Part shown: positions 45,801 through 57,788 of the stretch, piece after piece
Numbering within the stretch: position 1 is the stretch's first letter
Layout: every line of letters starts with the position of its first letter
DNA from: Todiramphus chloris collaris
Taxonomy: Eukaryota > Chordata > Aves > Coraciiformes > Alcedinidae
Length of the DNA stretch: 64,000 nucleotides
Assembly (NCBI GenBank): GCA_025345505.1
Contig: JANVCC010000160.1
Location: forward strand, 234,416 to 298,415
Reading direction: 5' to 3'
Position numbers and translations under genes: made by a program
The notes under the pieces: model-generated
Told to the model about the DNA's origin: nothing
The model's input: only the letters and a program-made list of their open reading frames with translations
Database searches by the model: none

Positions 45801-48333
45801 AAGCAACATTTCATATATCTCTGTTTGGGTTCCTCACTGAGAAGCACCATGTTTTTCTGTATCTAGATCAGAAAAAAGCACCATGTTTTAATCTAGCTAG
45901 ATCAGAAAGCCACTGTGATAAAGAGCGTGTTCTGTTGAGACAAAGGGGCATGTTCAGAAGTATGGAAAAAGCAATGGAGCCCTGTTAGAAAAGCTGAAAG
46001 GGAACAGATGCGTATCAGATAGAGACATAAAACTGCTTCTGATTCCATAAGCTGCACAAGACCAGCTATCACAATATTACAGGAGAAGAGTTGACATGAT
46101 CACCAGTCATGCAATCAGGAAGAGCAGGTACTTTTTCTCTCTGTACGGCATTGCTGAGCTCTGTATTACACTGTAGCATCCAAAAAGCCAGAAGAGGGAA
46201 AACACAGAAGGGCTTGGAATTTAAAGGCCTGTAAAAAATGCCTTGCAGTTAGACTTACACTTTGTTCTCTTTCATTTACCAGCTGGAAGATGGAGAAGGG
46301 ACCTGCTTATAGTTAGAGGAAGAAAGTATAAAATATGAGCAGGTTCTTCAATCTAGCTAAAAGAGGAAATATATTAACAAGTCCCTGGAAGCTAACACCA
46401 ATAAATACAAATTAGAAACCAGGTGCAAATTTCACAATGACAATGATTACCCAACCACTGGAAGAAATTTTCAACAGAACTACTTCATTCTCCCTTCTTG
46501 TAGTATCTTCAGTTCAAAACTAGATGTCTTTCTGGTGGAAGTGCTTTAATGATATATAGGTACTTTGGTGAACTATAATAGCCTGTAATGTGAAGGAAGC
46601 CGAACAATGACCTAAGGGTCCCTTTGTCTTTAAAAATTCATTATCAAAATGAGGAATTGTTATGAGCAGAAGATTCATATGATGGAGCAAGTAGAGGGTT
46701 TGTGCCAAAGTACAGCTGTGCTCTGGTGACCCGTGATTACCAAATGAGATATGAGGTTGCTGTCAGCCAGCACACATTGGATCAGTGTCAGGGCACACCT
46801 AGTAAATACAAAACCAGGTACAAAAGCACTTACAAATTAGCTTGGATGTAATGCAAAAATGACAGAAACAGGCCTGGAACAAGTTGTGAAAGACATCACC
46901 TAGTCCCTTGTATGGTGACATGCCAGCATGAATTACATGTAAATTTATCCTAGGAAGCAAGACCAGTGCCTGTTCTGAAAGCCCCTAATCAGTGTGATTT
47001 CACACTTATCTCCAGAAAATATTTCTTTGGTATCCCCTTAGCTATCCTTCTCACCTTACCTATAACCTACTCTGCAAAATAAACACCAGCATTAGCCACA
47101 GTCCTTTTGCAGATCACATTTGCTAATTTGATGTTGACCTCCGATTCCGCCCGCCCCCCCCCCAGCCGGCCTCTACCTTTCCTGAGATGTGGAAACTTGA
47201 CAAAATGTTTCAGAATGTTTTCACCATTGCTGAATAAAGTGGGAGGGCTACGCTGTGTGTTTACACTACATTCGTGTAAATGAGAGCGCTCAGGATGACT
47301 GTTTATAATAGTATGACACATTCACATATTCTTGTGAGCTTTACAGTGCTTTATAATCCAAAACGTTTATCGTATTGCTGCTAGTCTTTCTTTGAGTATA
47401 TTTGTTCTGCTACATATCCCTAGATGAGTGAAATAGTTGTTCTTACTGACTTAGATCTATATATTTAAAAGATGTGTAGATGTGGTGTTTAAGGACATGA
47501 TTCAGTGGTGGACTTGGCAGTACTTGGTCTGGGACTTGGCAGATTAATGGTTGGGCTAGATCTTAAGGGTATTTTCCTACCTAAATGATTCTAGGATTTG
47601 AGGATATTTCTCAGTTTTGGCAAAAATATTTTGAATTCTGATCCTTTCCCCTTAAATGTCTGGAGCCACTCCCAAAGTGGTAATATTTACGTAATCAACA
47701 GGCATACAGACCAGCTGTGTCTATCAACACATACACAGGCCATTTCACCATCCATATTATTACAGAGGTAGAGTTGTGTTTCAGAAGCAGTACAGATAGT
47801 GTGGAAAGTAGCATATAAAAGGGGAGAGGTACAACAGACGTTTTAGAAGGGAAGAGCACAAAACCTAATTTATGTACATGATCAGCTCAGAGATTGAAAA
47901 CACGACTTATTTTTAAACATTATTCTTTCCTATAATTCACCTCTTCCATGAAGTCTATGAAACTATGCTCTTTGATTAATTTTCAGACACACATTTGCAG
48001 TAAACCATAACTTCCTTTACTGAACTGCAGCCCTGTATTGCATTCATGTTTGCGAGATCCCAAGAGACTTAATTTCTCACCTACCGTAAAGGGAAGCAGA
48101 CACTCCTGTTGGTTCTGCACCACATAGAGGCTCAGCAAGGGAACACGGCAGGGACCAGTCAAGCTGCATGCCAAGCAGAGCGTGTTTTCCAGAGCTTCAG
48201 AGAGTACAGAGCAAGTGTTAATCCAGGAAGGTGATGTGACATCCACAATGAGAACCCGCGAGGGCTGCTGACAGTGTACTTTAGTAGCGGGAAATGTTCT
48301 GCGTGTTTCTGAGAGCAATTTTCTGGAATTCAT
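27737..48333 (-). CDS. M1AP: M1AP, meiosis 1 associated protein, nine coding exons, complete
   Basis: Germ-cell protein needed for meiotic progression; in mammals it works with the TEX11-SHOC1-SPO16 group in crossover formation, and its loss causes male infertility. Coding exons on the minus strand: 48085-48333, 44084-44266, 39981-40158, 32603-32776, 30992-31142, 29235-29376, 28477-28683, 28164-28319 and 27737-27877. Together they give 1,581 bases, or 526 codons plus stop (human 530). Each exon aligns to human M1[92 protein letters not shown] and [15 protein letters not shown]. All introns are GT-AG and phases are consistent. No frameshift or stop is present, so the gene looks functional. It has no well-known enzymatic domain. 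Confidence 0.97.
28164..28319 (-). CDS. M1AP: M1AP coding exon 8
   Basis: 52 codons, [20 protein letters not shown] to RHLPKQ, matching human LDSLELEPTYNPLH. Acceptor TCTGAGCAG, donor CAG|GTATGT. Confidence 0.95.
28477..28683 (-). CDS. M1AP: M1AP coding exon 7
   Basis: 69 codons, [13 protein letters not shown] to RVCGPIE, including [17 protein letters not shown]. Acceptor GCCATTTAG, donor GAG|GTATGT. Confidence 0.95.
29235..29376 (-). CDS. M1AP: M1AP coding exon 6
   Basis: 47 codons, [18 protein letters not shown] to FHALCHSLL, very close to human. Acceptor ACTTGCAG, donor CTG|GTGAGT. Confidence 0.96.
30302..30722 (+). mobile_element. Solo LTR of an ERVL-like endogenous retrovirus, copy B
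   Basis: Near-identical to 8133-8556 over most of its length, with TATAAA at 30432-30437. The AATAAA of copy A is degraded here. It lies antisense in M1AP intron 5. No viral coding region is adjacent. Confidence 0.75.
30992..31142 (-). CDS. M1AP: M1AP coding exon 5
   Basis: Encodes [16 protein letters not shown] and GTADGPIR to LYKLQVV. Acceptor TCCTGCCCAG, donor AAA|GTAAGT. Confidence 0.95.
32603..32776 (-). CDS. M1AP: M1AP coding exon 4, weak donor
   Basis: Encodes [18 protein letters not shown] to HATAPRTTP. The acceptor follows a long T run (TTTTTTTCCCTGCAG). The donor is CCAA|GTACTT, weak, but it is the only one that gives the conserved [11 protein letters not shown] join with exon 5. 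Confidence 0.92.
32777..39980 (-). other. M1AP: M1AP intron 3
   Basis: The largest M1AP intron (7.2 kb). Apart from the CR1 copy at 35847-37710 I see no exon or ordered repeat. Confidence 0.7.
35847..37710 (-). mobile_element. CR1 LINE, long 5'-truncated copy with reverse transcriptase remains
   Basis: About 1.86 kb on the minus strand. From 5' to 3' it holds remnants of reverse transcriptase: [45 protein letters not shown] and the active-site block [10 protein letters not shown], then the 3' UTR and a CACAGAATCACAGAATG tail. These lie in different frames, so the copy is dead. The 5' boundary is approximate. Confidence 0.95.
39981..40158 (-). CDS. M1AP: M1AP coding exon 3
   Basis: Encodes [20 protein letters not shown] to EEPSSS plus one base. 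Acceptor TGTTTCAG, donor AGTG|GTGAGT. Confidence 0.95.
40159..44083 (-). other. M1AP: M1AP intron 2
   Basis: Holds a short CR1 fragment at 42719-42925 and TA-rich simple sequence near 41222-41272. Nothing else is recognised. Confidence 0.7.
42719..42925 (-). mobile_element. CR1 LINE fragment, short 3' end
   Basis: Begins ATAGAACCACAGACTGG and continues with the CR1 3'-region text (GGGATGGGGCAGCCACC, GGGCAGCCTGG). About 200 bp, diverged. Confidence 0.85.
44084..44266 (-). CDS. M1AP: M1AP coding exon 2
   Basis: 61 codons from [17 protein letters not shown] to STNSSVE. Acceptor TTTTGCAG, donor GGAG|GTAAGA. Confidence 0.95.
44267..48084 (-). other. M1AP: M1AP intron 1 (coding)
   Basis: 3.8 kb AT-rich intron with a TATATA-rich patch near 45473-45515 and a C homopolymer near 47153. 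No exon or transposon is recognised. Confidence 0.7.
48085..48333 (-). CDS. M1AP: M1AP coding exon 1
   Basis: 83 codons starting [14 protein letters not shown] and covering [16 protein letters not shown] to ECLLPFT. It ends in phase 0 at ACG|GTAGGT. The start gives an N-terminus about the length of the human one. Confidence 0.95.
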
Positions 48334-48377
48334 GGCTTCTGAACGTGGGTATTAGATCTCCAGCTATCCACCTGCAT
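48333..48377 (-). promoter_or_regulatory. M1AP: M1AP upstream ORF overlapping the start codon
   Basis: A likely acceptor (TTTTTCCTGTTCAG) is followed at once by ATG at 48377. This opens a 15-codon reading frame whose TGA overlaps the M1AP start as ATGA. If that acceptor is used, the uORF is at the 5' end of this exon and could control translation of M1AP. Confidence 0.5.
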
Positions 48378-51300
48378 CTGAACAGGAAAAATTATCAAAT
48401 AATAGCAGTGAGACACCCCCCCCCCTCCCTTCCTTTCTCATTCACTTGAAAGCAACCTGAGATATAACAGATGCTAATGAATTACATTCCTACAGCTTTC
48501 TCCAAAGCAATCACTGTTCATACTCTAAGATAAACCTACCTAAAGACGAGTGCATATGGTCAGAAAACATAATGGTTCAACTAAAGAAAATGCATGGCAT
48601 ACAGCCAAACAGCAACTCTGATTCCCAGAGCTGCCTGGAGATGCTGGGAATGCTACGCATGGAGGAAGCTGTGCTTCACATGTCACAGAGCTGCGCCAAA
48701 CGATGCAGAGGTTTGTTGGAGCAGCTCAGTGGTGCTGTCAGTGTTGCAGGTGGCAGCCTGCACGAGGGAGGAAAGATGAGGGCTTCTCAGTTACATGGTC
48801 CTGAGTGCGTGGGAAGAGAGGTGGGTCTTGCTGTAGTGCCTTGGGAGATCATGGATCCCTTAGGCACAGGAACAGAGCATGTGGTCAGGGCACATTTCAT
48901 CCATGCCTCTTTGCTTCCTTTCAAACATCCACCCTTTCATCTAGCAGCACCACTACATATCTCTGCATGCATAAGGCCCACCTGCTACTGCTTTGAGAGA
49001 CTTTCCCACAGTCTTCAAGAAAATTTGTCTTTTTCTGTGAAATAGTAAGCGAGAAGTAAACAGGAGGAGTGCGCTGTCAGGTCTCATGCCTTTCCCGTGC
49101 CTCGTGTAGGAAACAGAGGAAAACACTCCGCCCAGTGCCCAGAGCAAACACCTTGTTGGTGTTTAAACTCAAAGGCTTAAAGGCAGAAGTGTTCACATGC
49201 ACTCATCCTCAGATCTTAAATATGACGTTTGTTCTCCCTCCAGTTCCCTTCAATGCATACATCCTAAGCACAAGAGCCAGCATTTTCCTGTTCATGATGA
49301 AGTAGGAAAAATAATTTAACAAAACTCCTGCCTAAACTCTTCTCTTCGCTAAATCTAAACAAATCTGCACAAAGCACTCTGTGCTGTTTCTAAGGGTATA
49401 GAAAATGTGTCTTGGTGATAACAGTAGTACGTAACCATAAAAGCCTATTTGTGCCCAGAAAAATGTATAGTTGCACATACCTTCTCGATGTGAACTAGAA
49501 TATATTTTCTTTCCACAGCTGTGTAAATCCCCTGTAAGCTTATTAAAAGTTTGAAGTGCCCCTGGATTTACACAGCTGGGTCAGAACTCAGGCCAGTGTG
49601 CATTTGCGTGCTGTGTTCAGCTGAGACAAACGCTCACCACTGAGATGAGCTACTCTGTTCCCTACAGCCTCCAGCAATTTGGAGCAAGAATTCCTGTAAG
49701 TCTTGAAAAGAGCAAGAAAAGCATTTCTATTTGATTGAAGTATCATCAGAAAACCTCTGCATTTCTAGGATGTTTGTCAGTGAAGGGAAAACACAATGAT
49801 CACAGACTGAATTTCAAAACTGAGGCAAACATTTCAGAGCTGGTGAAAAAGTTGCAGATACAGCTAGATGATGTACACATGTGTAGGTATCTTGCTTTGA
49901 CTAATAACCTGATTTAATTTCACTGGGAAATGGAAACCTGCCAGCTGCTGCCCTTAATCAGTGTCTTTTCTGGAGCTTTATAAGTTACAGGAAAGTTCGC
50001 TAAATTACTTGACTGAATCTGGGAAAATATTTGTCAGTCTGTATTTTTTGTGAGGAGGCTTCATTCTTCTGCACTCTGCAAGCCCTCAGTGCTTTCTCAA
50101 ACAAGGGAAGAAACCCATCTGGCAGCCAGAAATCTAAAAGAGCTGGGTCTTAGATTTGCATTGGTTTCAGAGAGATAAACAAGCCTTGATTCTGGAAAAG
50201 ACAGTTTTCCTAAATTTGAATGAATTCTCTCATTCTTGACAGTGTACAGGACCATGCTTATTTAAACTGCTTTAGTAAAGTGGATTCTTATCAGCTGTGC
50301 TCTTTATCAACTGAATGAATTTCATGTCTTCATAATTGTGGTGTCTCAATCTCTTCTTAGCAATATTCATATGATTTACATGCAGTTCCCTGAACAGTAC
50401 TGGACCTACAGTGCACACTGCCCACCTCTCTTACAGCCTATACCAGTTACACTTTGCTGTCATGAGGTCAGACCACTGAAGATTTCTGTATAATAGTCTC
50501 ACTGGTTGCTATGGTAAAATGACATCTTCATTTAAGCAGGAAGTGAAGTGACAGAGAGCCATGCCTAAGGGATTACACTGTAATTTGGTGTGCGTGCGTG
50601 AAAACCGTTAGTTGTAACAGCTGATATGACATTAACTTCTTGTTCAATACAACAGAACTTACCAGCTGTCAGAGCCAGTTGCTAACGGTGATGTATGTTT
50701 TGCTTGATGGAAGAAGACACATTTTTTTTGGAACCAGAAAGAAAGGGACAAAAAGAAAAGTTTTCCATATTGAGTGACGCACGAGTGCTGATGACACTCC
50801 GCCGTTGCGTATTATCCTCTGGGCTTTGTGTGTTCCTGTTACACAAACCCGTTAAATAACATCCATGTCCAAAAAAGTGTAAATGAGAGGCAACACCAAA
50901 GCTGCTGGTTAAAGGATACTACTGATAGTTTCCATTTTCTTTCTAATATAAGAACCAGCAAAAGTTGGATCCAAAGTCACTCTCAGTGGGAAGAAAAACA
51001 AAACAACACGAAACTGTGAATGATGAGTTTAAGTTAAGACTGCCTTACTGGGCAGCTGAGCGCTACGGTCCTAAAGCTATGAAGACAACTATTTTGACAG
51101 TGGTCTGTTTACAGATAGGTAGGGAGTAAACCCAAGGAAACCTTGAGGCAAGATAACAAAGGCATTGAGGTGCTGGGGCAAGTTCAGGCAAGGGCAGCAA
51201 AGCTGGCAAAGGGTCTGGAGAAAATGTCTTATGAGGAGCAGCTGAGGGAGCTGGGGTTGTTCAGTCTGAGGAGGCTGAGAGGAGACCTTATTGCTCTCTA

Positions 51301-54300
51301 CAGCTGCCTGAAGGGAGGTTGTAGTGAGGGGGTTGTTGGTCTCCTCTCCCAAGTGAGTAGTGATAGGACAAGAGGAAATGGGCTGAAGTTGCACCAGGGA
51401 AGGTTTAGGTTGGATATTAGTAAAAATTTCTTTCCAGAGAGAGTGGTGAGGTGTTGGAACAGGCTGCTCAGGGAGGGGGTAGAATCAGCATCCCTGGAGG
51501 GGTCCAAAAAAATGTATAGATGTGTCAGTTCAGGACATGGCTTAGTGGTCCTGATAATAATTAGTAGACAGTTGGACTTGATGGTCTTGAAGGTTGTTTC
51601 CAACCTCAGTGATTCTGATTCTAATGAATACAGGCTATTGGCCAGAAAATGTACACAAAACGGTGGACAAAGGCACCAACAAGCAGTCAACAGGTTTAAG
51701 GACAAGACAAACTTATTCTGTAAATTATTAAAGAATAAAAACTACTCCTTAAACACTTCAAGAACAAAAGCCAGCCTCACAATAGTATAAATCTGCAGTT
51801 AGCTTGTAAGGAGGTAATTTTCTTTAACGATGCAGAAAAAGTGTTCAATTAATACATTGATCTGCATTTAGAAAAAAAGCACCAATAACTAATTACTCTC
51901 TTTCCAAGAGTGGTTGGAGAAGATACTAAGCTGCAGCTGCTAGGACTATAAGTTTCACAATTTCAGAAAGGGGATCTCTGTGCCCAGGAGCTCTTTGAAC
52001 CATTCCTCTTAACCTTTAACTCAGATCTGTGCAAGTGCCAGAGTAACCATAATGCTCTTGTTTAAACAAAGGGCAGGCAAAACAATTCCGATAGCCAGAG
52101 CCTCTTTGTTGTACACACCAGGCAAGTTCATAGAAACAGAGATATTAATGCAGTTAAATAGTTGTGTAATTATGCAAAATAAATCTCATTAATCAATATA
52201 TTTTATTAGAATTGCCTGTAGGCCTAGGTGGTCAAGACAGGGGTGTCAGCAGAGTCTAATTTGCCTCTCTGAGGATTTGATTTAAAAACACTTGCTTTCA
52301 GTCACTGTATCACTGTAAAAAGTGAAGAATCCCCTCAAAGAATAGATGAAGAACTCCTTAACTGAGAAACTACAGATAGCTGTAAATTAGGATTATTCAG
52401 TAAAATTTTTCCACTGTAGTTACACAGCAATCTGGTTTTTACTTAATTAGGTATAAACCAAATGATACACAACAATTTACCTCATAAAATTTACAAAAAT
52501 TTACCAAAAAATTGCAAAGAAGAGCTCAACACAGTTGCTGATCCAACGGGTCTCATTCTCATACTGTGCATTTTCATATAGCCAAATGCAATTAGCCAAA
52601 AGAGCAGAGGAGGTAGTGGAAGGTAAGATCTCGTGTCACTTCCATCTCAGGAAAGGCAGGGAGAGCAGCATCTTCACGGGACATTCACCCTCTCCCTGCG
52701 TTCCTCCCAGAGCAGCTGCTGTGGGCCACAAGCCCACGGAGGATCCAGGGTCTTACCATGCCGTGCTATTTTCATACAGTTATCCTTTGGAGTTTCAAAC
52801 TAGGTAGCTTAAAAATGTGCCATTTTCTGATTAACCTTCAAGACCCTGGGAAAAAATTGATATTCTCATGTGGAAAACAGATCAAGCTGCATAAGCAAAT
52901 GGGTTTACTAGAGGAAAAAACCAGCAAACCATGGTGAACCCTCAGCCACGAAGTGGCTGTGCAATGTGGATGTGCTCTGGTCTCTCTTTTTGCCTACCTA
53001 GCCTAGAAAGGAATGCATTTATCTAAAAAGGTCAGGATGAACAGAAGAATAAAACCAAACAAAGCATAAAATCAAGCTACTGAAAACAAGAATTATTCAA
53101 ACCCATATATAACTGAAGATATTACATGTTTTTCTACACACCAGTCCTATAACCTATAATGGATAAGTGGCTTTAGGCTTCTGCTTTTATTGACATAAAA
53201 TCACCAAATCTTACTAAGAATAGTCACTATCATAGTACTAAAATCACCCATTATAACCTTTACAGTTATTCTCTTTTTTTTTTTTTTTCCCTTAAAAGAA
53301 ATTTTAACATTATAGGAGTTTATAAAAAGGTATTTTCTAAATCTGAATCACTAAAAATGATGCAGCAAATGGTTGCGAATGCTTATCAACTGGTGTGTTG
53401 AAGACAGAGGAAAACAGGGACAAGCTGATGCATAATGCATATGCCCAAGTGCCCCTATAGAACTACCAGTCAACTCAAACCCATCAAGAATGCTCAGAGG
53501 AGAGCCATGTCATCATCAGGGACTGCTGTTTGAGTGATGTGCTGGAACTCTCAGAATTAAAACTTTTTAGGCATTGTAATATCTTTGATGAGATTATATG
53601 TATGATTAATGGAGCCTCATAGGGCATATACTTTATCTTGTCTGGCATCTTGATTAAGAAACTAGAATGATATGAAGTCAACATACACATTAGATGGATA
53701 AAACCCTGCATAATTCATAAGTCTCAAAACATAACTGTAGCCAGGCAATCATCACTGTGAGTGCTTCATTAAGTGCATGTGAAATTGTGAGGAGCAAATC
53801 AGAGCAGGCCGGAGTTGTCCTCCACAGCAATCAATGCCTTACAGCCAGAAATGCTCACTTTTACTTCTTTTCTCATACTCCCCAACACAAGGCATCCTGA
53901 ATCGTTTTTAACGCAATGAAGCAGGATGGATCAAGAAAGGACTGTTACTTCCCTTCCATCACACCTTGAAATAGCCTTTAACCTGACGGTTAGGACACTT
54001 TTCTGAGATGCAGGGTGTCTTGTGTGAGCTCTTCACCCTGACAACAGAATTGAATCTATACCTCACACATTCTGGATGTCTTTTCTAGTTGCTAATCCAA
54101 TGTATGAAACAACTAGTGGCAATAATCACATCAGCTTCAGCACAGGACCAATCTCTTCTTTATTTTTGAATACAGGAACTTAATGGTGACACGAGAGAAC
54201 TCTGGTAGGTGCAACCTTGGGGGAAGCAGCTGCTTCACCGTAATCCAGACCCAAGCATTTATATGCCAAAGAGGATAGGGTTTAAGATGCTGCTTTCCTT

Positions 54301-56094
54301 TCTGTACTTCCACCCGGACAGATGAGGTAATTCCTTGCTTGGGGCTAGACACAGAAATTGAACACGGTGGTCTAGGTTCTGCTTCGGTTCTGCACAGGAT
54401 CTTTGCAGCCATGGCTGAGCAGGGCTTGCACCTGAACAACCAAAAGCAATGCTGAAATCATAAATGTCAGACCAAAGTAGTCAGTCACCTCTTTCTCCAT
54501 CAACACCAAATTCTGCTGGGCAAGAAGAGGCTGAATTGGAACTGCTGAGGGGAGGGTTTCAGGAAGGAAGTTTGGAAGAGCAGCTCCTCTCAGATCTGGC
54601 CCATGGGAAGGCAGAGGCTGGTAGAGGAGAGCAGGAAGCCACCCCCACAGATCCCAAGGCCTGCCTCCTCAGAAGTGCACACCAGATTGTGGTGCAAGAT
54701 TCCAAGCTTCCCTTCCTATGCAGTTCCCTCACGAGTAACACAGAAAACCTCGGAGGAGTTAATGTTGCTTCACAGCAAAACTCAGGGCTAGATTTACAAA
54801 GGAAATCACAGTTTGGCAGGGGATGGTGCTCCAGAGAGTAGCCAGTCCCCTGCCCCAATCTCTCCCTCTTCAAACCACTTTCCTCCACCAAATAAAAATT
54901 GGTGCAGGAAACAAAGGGGCTTATGTCAGCTCTGGGCAGAAGAATGTAGCAGGAGGCTGCATTTCCTCACTCTTCCTCCTTCCAACCTCCACAGCACATT
55001 CGATGGTTGAACGTTATGCTGATGCCCAGTTGCAATTTCTCTCAAGTGGTATGACTATAGGGTTATCCTATACAGCAGCCGCCACTCAATAGGATGTGTC
55101 AGGCACTAACATCATGCTGTGTTAGGAATACAGGACTTCCACAAGTATCACAGTTAGCAAGTTATGCAGTTTCCTTGTCAACTCGTCAAACCTCACTTTT
55201 AAAGTAGTCAGGGTTTCTTGTCCCACTGTTTCTATCGACAGACTGCTCCTGAACCTCAGAGCTCTAGTGATGAGAAACCTTCCAGTAATTTCCATCCTAA
55301 AGGTGTGGCATCTGGCCATTTTATACCATCGTTCTTGTGCCAGCATTGACATTTCCTTCCCTCACTTTTCTCCTGCCTCATTATTTTCACCTTTTACATA
55401 TTTGCAGACAAAAATCACATCCCTGCTCAGCTTTGCCTTGCCTTTCAAGAGGCAAGGTTTTTCTAGTTGCAGCTCATAAAACAGGCTCTGTATTTCCCCA
55501 ATTATCCCAGTGACTCTTTTCTGCAGGTGCTCCAATCTGAACATTTCTGTGCATATTTCACTTCTGTTTGTGCTCTGTTCAAATTTCACAGCATGTTTCA
55601 GATGGCACCTCACAAAGTCACAAAAGAATCCATGCTTCCCCGTTATTGCTGAATGGCATTTGTCATATATGACAACTGGGAATATGGAATACTTTAAACT
55701 TGGGTGATAAACTGAAGTGCATAATTCAGTATATGTAATTTTTCAATGGCTTTCAATTTTCCTAAGGTGTAGCTCAGGGGTTCAAGTCCGGATGTTGTCC
55801 TTGAGAGGTTTTGTAACAGAGAAAAAGCCAAATTTTATCGGACAGAAGCGGCAGAAAGCACAATTTATGTGTTGGTGACGTGTTGGTAACGATTCTTGTT
55901 AATCAACACTAAACCCCTAGAACGCTACTGTATGCCTGCTGCTTACAAACACGGCTCCGTGCCGCACGTTCCACACAGAGCCCGCTGCGGGGCCGTGCCC
56001 GCGGCCCCCGGCCCTGCCCGGTGCGGGCCTCCACGGCCAGCCGGGCCTTGCCTGCGGGGCCGGAGAGCCCTGCCCGGGCCGGAGCTGCGTTTAC
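48378..56094 (-). other. Upstream region of M1AP, possible 5' UTR intron
   Basis: AT-rich, with a CR1 fragment at 51127-51628 and a T run near 53273. No conserved exon is seen. Plus-strand frames at 48572-49045 and 54464-54841 resemble no protein I know. Confidence 0.5.
51127..51628 (+). mobile_element. CR1 LINE fragment (3' end)
   Basis: The plus strand reads [20 protein letters not shown] and [21 protein letters not shown]1 C-terminus text, with a 3' end near GTGATTCTGATTC. 5'-truncated. Confidence 0.92.
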
Positions 56095-56380
56095 CTGCTC
56101 GGCAGTCCCTGCCAGACGGCTGTGCAGCGGCCCCGAAGGCTCTGGCCCTGGCCGTACCGCAGCAGACGCGGGGCCCGGGCCGGCCTCTCCTCCTCGGCCG
56201 GGCCGCGCCGATCTGCGCAGGGCGGGCGGGGAGTGGGTGCCCGCGGGCACCGGAGGCGTGTGGCCGCGTACGAGCCTAGGGAGCGCCTGTGTGCCGGCCT
56301 GTGCGCCGGCAGGCACTGGCAGGTGGGCAGCAGGAGCCTGTGAGGCTGAGCAGGGAGAAGGACCGACAGCATCGAGGCAG
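55960..56380 (-). promoter_or_regulatory. CpG island, candidate M1AP first exon and promoter
   Basis: An isolated GC- and CpG-rich block in AT-rich surroundings. On the minus strand a donor GAGCAG|GTAAAC lies at 56095, so a non-coding first exon could run from the island and splice to the acceptor at 48377. A divergent plus-strand transcript is also possible, but I recognise no gene there. Confidence 0.45.
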
Positions 56381-57788
56381 CTGTGGCTGCTTCTGGCTGT
56401 GCCCTCGTCCTCGTCTGTTGGGAAATGGATGTCTAAAGGAAAACCTGGAGTTTTCAGAAGATATTTTAGTTTAAAAATCTATGCCAGAGACCTCAGGCTA
56501 AAATCAGTAAAGATCCTTGCTGTTTCAGAACATTATATACTACTTTATAAATTAAATATGCCAGATAAATAATAAACTTAAAGCTATAAACTAAAATAAA
56601 TATGCATTGAATCTCTGTTACATTCTGATGCCTCATCAGACATGCCTGTGATCACCTTTGCTCTCTTATGTCTCAGAGAATATTTGTCTTCTCTCCCTCA
56701 CCCTCTCGTCTCCCCTTCTCCCCCCCCTTTTGAATGTGACAATAAGAAACAGTCACCGCTTGTGTTCAAACACCAAACAAGGGACTCTCTTAGAACAAGG
56801 AATATCCCCGGTACTAGGTGCATAGTGGTCCTGTCTACTTTACTATGGAGCTCTTTCCTGACAGTATTTCTTTTTCCTCAGCAAAATGAAGAAGAAATTG
56901 TTAAAAAAGGCACCACACGACAGCGTTTGCGTGGTTCAAGCCTTTTTACAAGCAACTTGCAAGCAGTTATAATGATCAATTTTAGATAGTTTTTGAAAGC
57001 TAGCAGAGTTGTTCATACATATCATGTTCTGAAATTATATTTATGCTGACCCTGTGGCATCTCTCATTAGCTGTAGCTATTGCATTGCCTGTTTTTTTTC
57101 TGCTGCCTGCTGTGTGTCATTCACCCTCCCTTTCACTAGTCTTTGGCCTAGATTCTCACATCACAGAGGAGACTCAAGCTGCTTAAAATGTTATTAATCC
57201 ACCTAAGATAAAACTGCCTCTCCTTCCTGCAGCTCTGTTTTTCTCAGCTGTTTTACAGCTGCAGAGATATTTGTGCATAAAACTGATTTTCTTACGGTGT
57301 AGTAAAAGGAACAGACTAACAAAAGTGAGTAGCACTGATACCATCAGCAGAGCTAGCGACAAACATGGTATCTTAGCTTCTTTATTACTGCTGATGTAGT
57401 ATGCTGAGAAGAAACCCCATAGTGGTATGGCTCACAGCAGTTCTGATGAGTTAGTTTTCAAGCTTAACCTGTTGACTTTTTAACTAGTGTTGTGATATAT
57501 GTATGATAACCTCAGGCTGAAAGCAAAGCGTTACTGTACAACCGCTCACACACACTTCCTTGCAGTTTCTCACACGGACACTCCAGTCTCTCTTTGCCTG
57601 CCTTGAAGTTGTTAAAACTGCCAAATGTTTCTTTGGCTTTTTTGGTTCTCCAGTGTTGCAGTCCCCATGCACTGTACCACAAGAATCAGGGCAGAAAGAG
57701 CACTGCCAGTTCTAGAAGCAGAAATATCCCAGTGTGTTGGGGTTTCAATTTTTTTTTGTCTATGTTCCTATAAATATATGCAAAGATT
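56381..57788. other. Gene-free stretch right of the CpG island
   Basis: AT-rich sequence in which I see no conserved exon, RNA gene or transposon. Confidence 0.55.

Noticed and set aside
51143-51790. Plus-strand frame of 215 codons
   Set aside because: CR1 LINE 3' coding end running into flanking sequence.
54464-54841. 125-codon plus-strand frame with acidic, Ser/Gln-rich text
   Set aside because: It looks mildly protein-like but has no recognised homology, splice support or neighbours. It is kept out of the gene list for lack of evidence.
55770-55800. TAGCTCAGGGGTTCAAGTCC, resembling tRNA A and B boxes
   Set aside because: The two box-like strings are almost touching instead of being about 30 or more bases apart, and no cloverleaf can be drawn around them.
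55909-56572. Ala/Pro/Arg-rich frames in the CpG island on both strands
   Set aside because: Composition-driven open frames without homology. The island is treated as a promoter candidate only.
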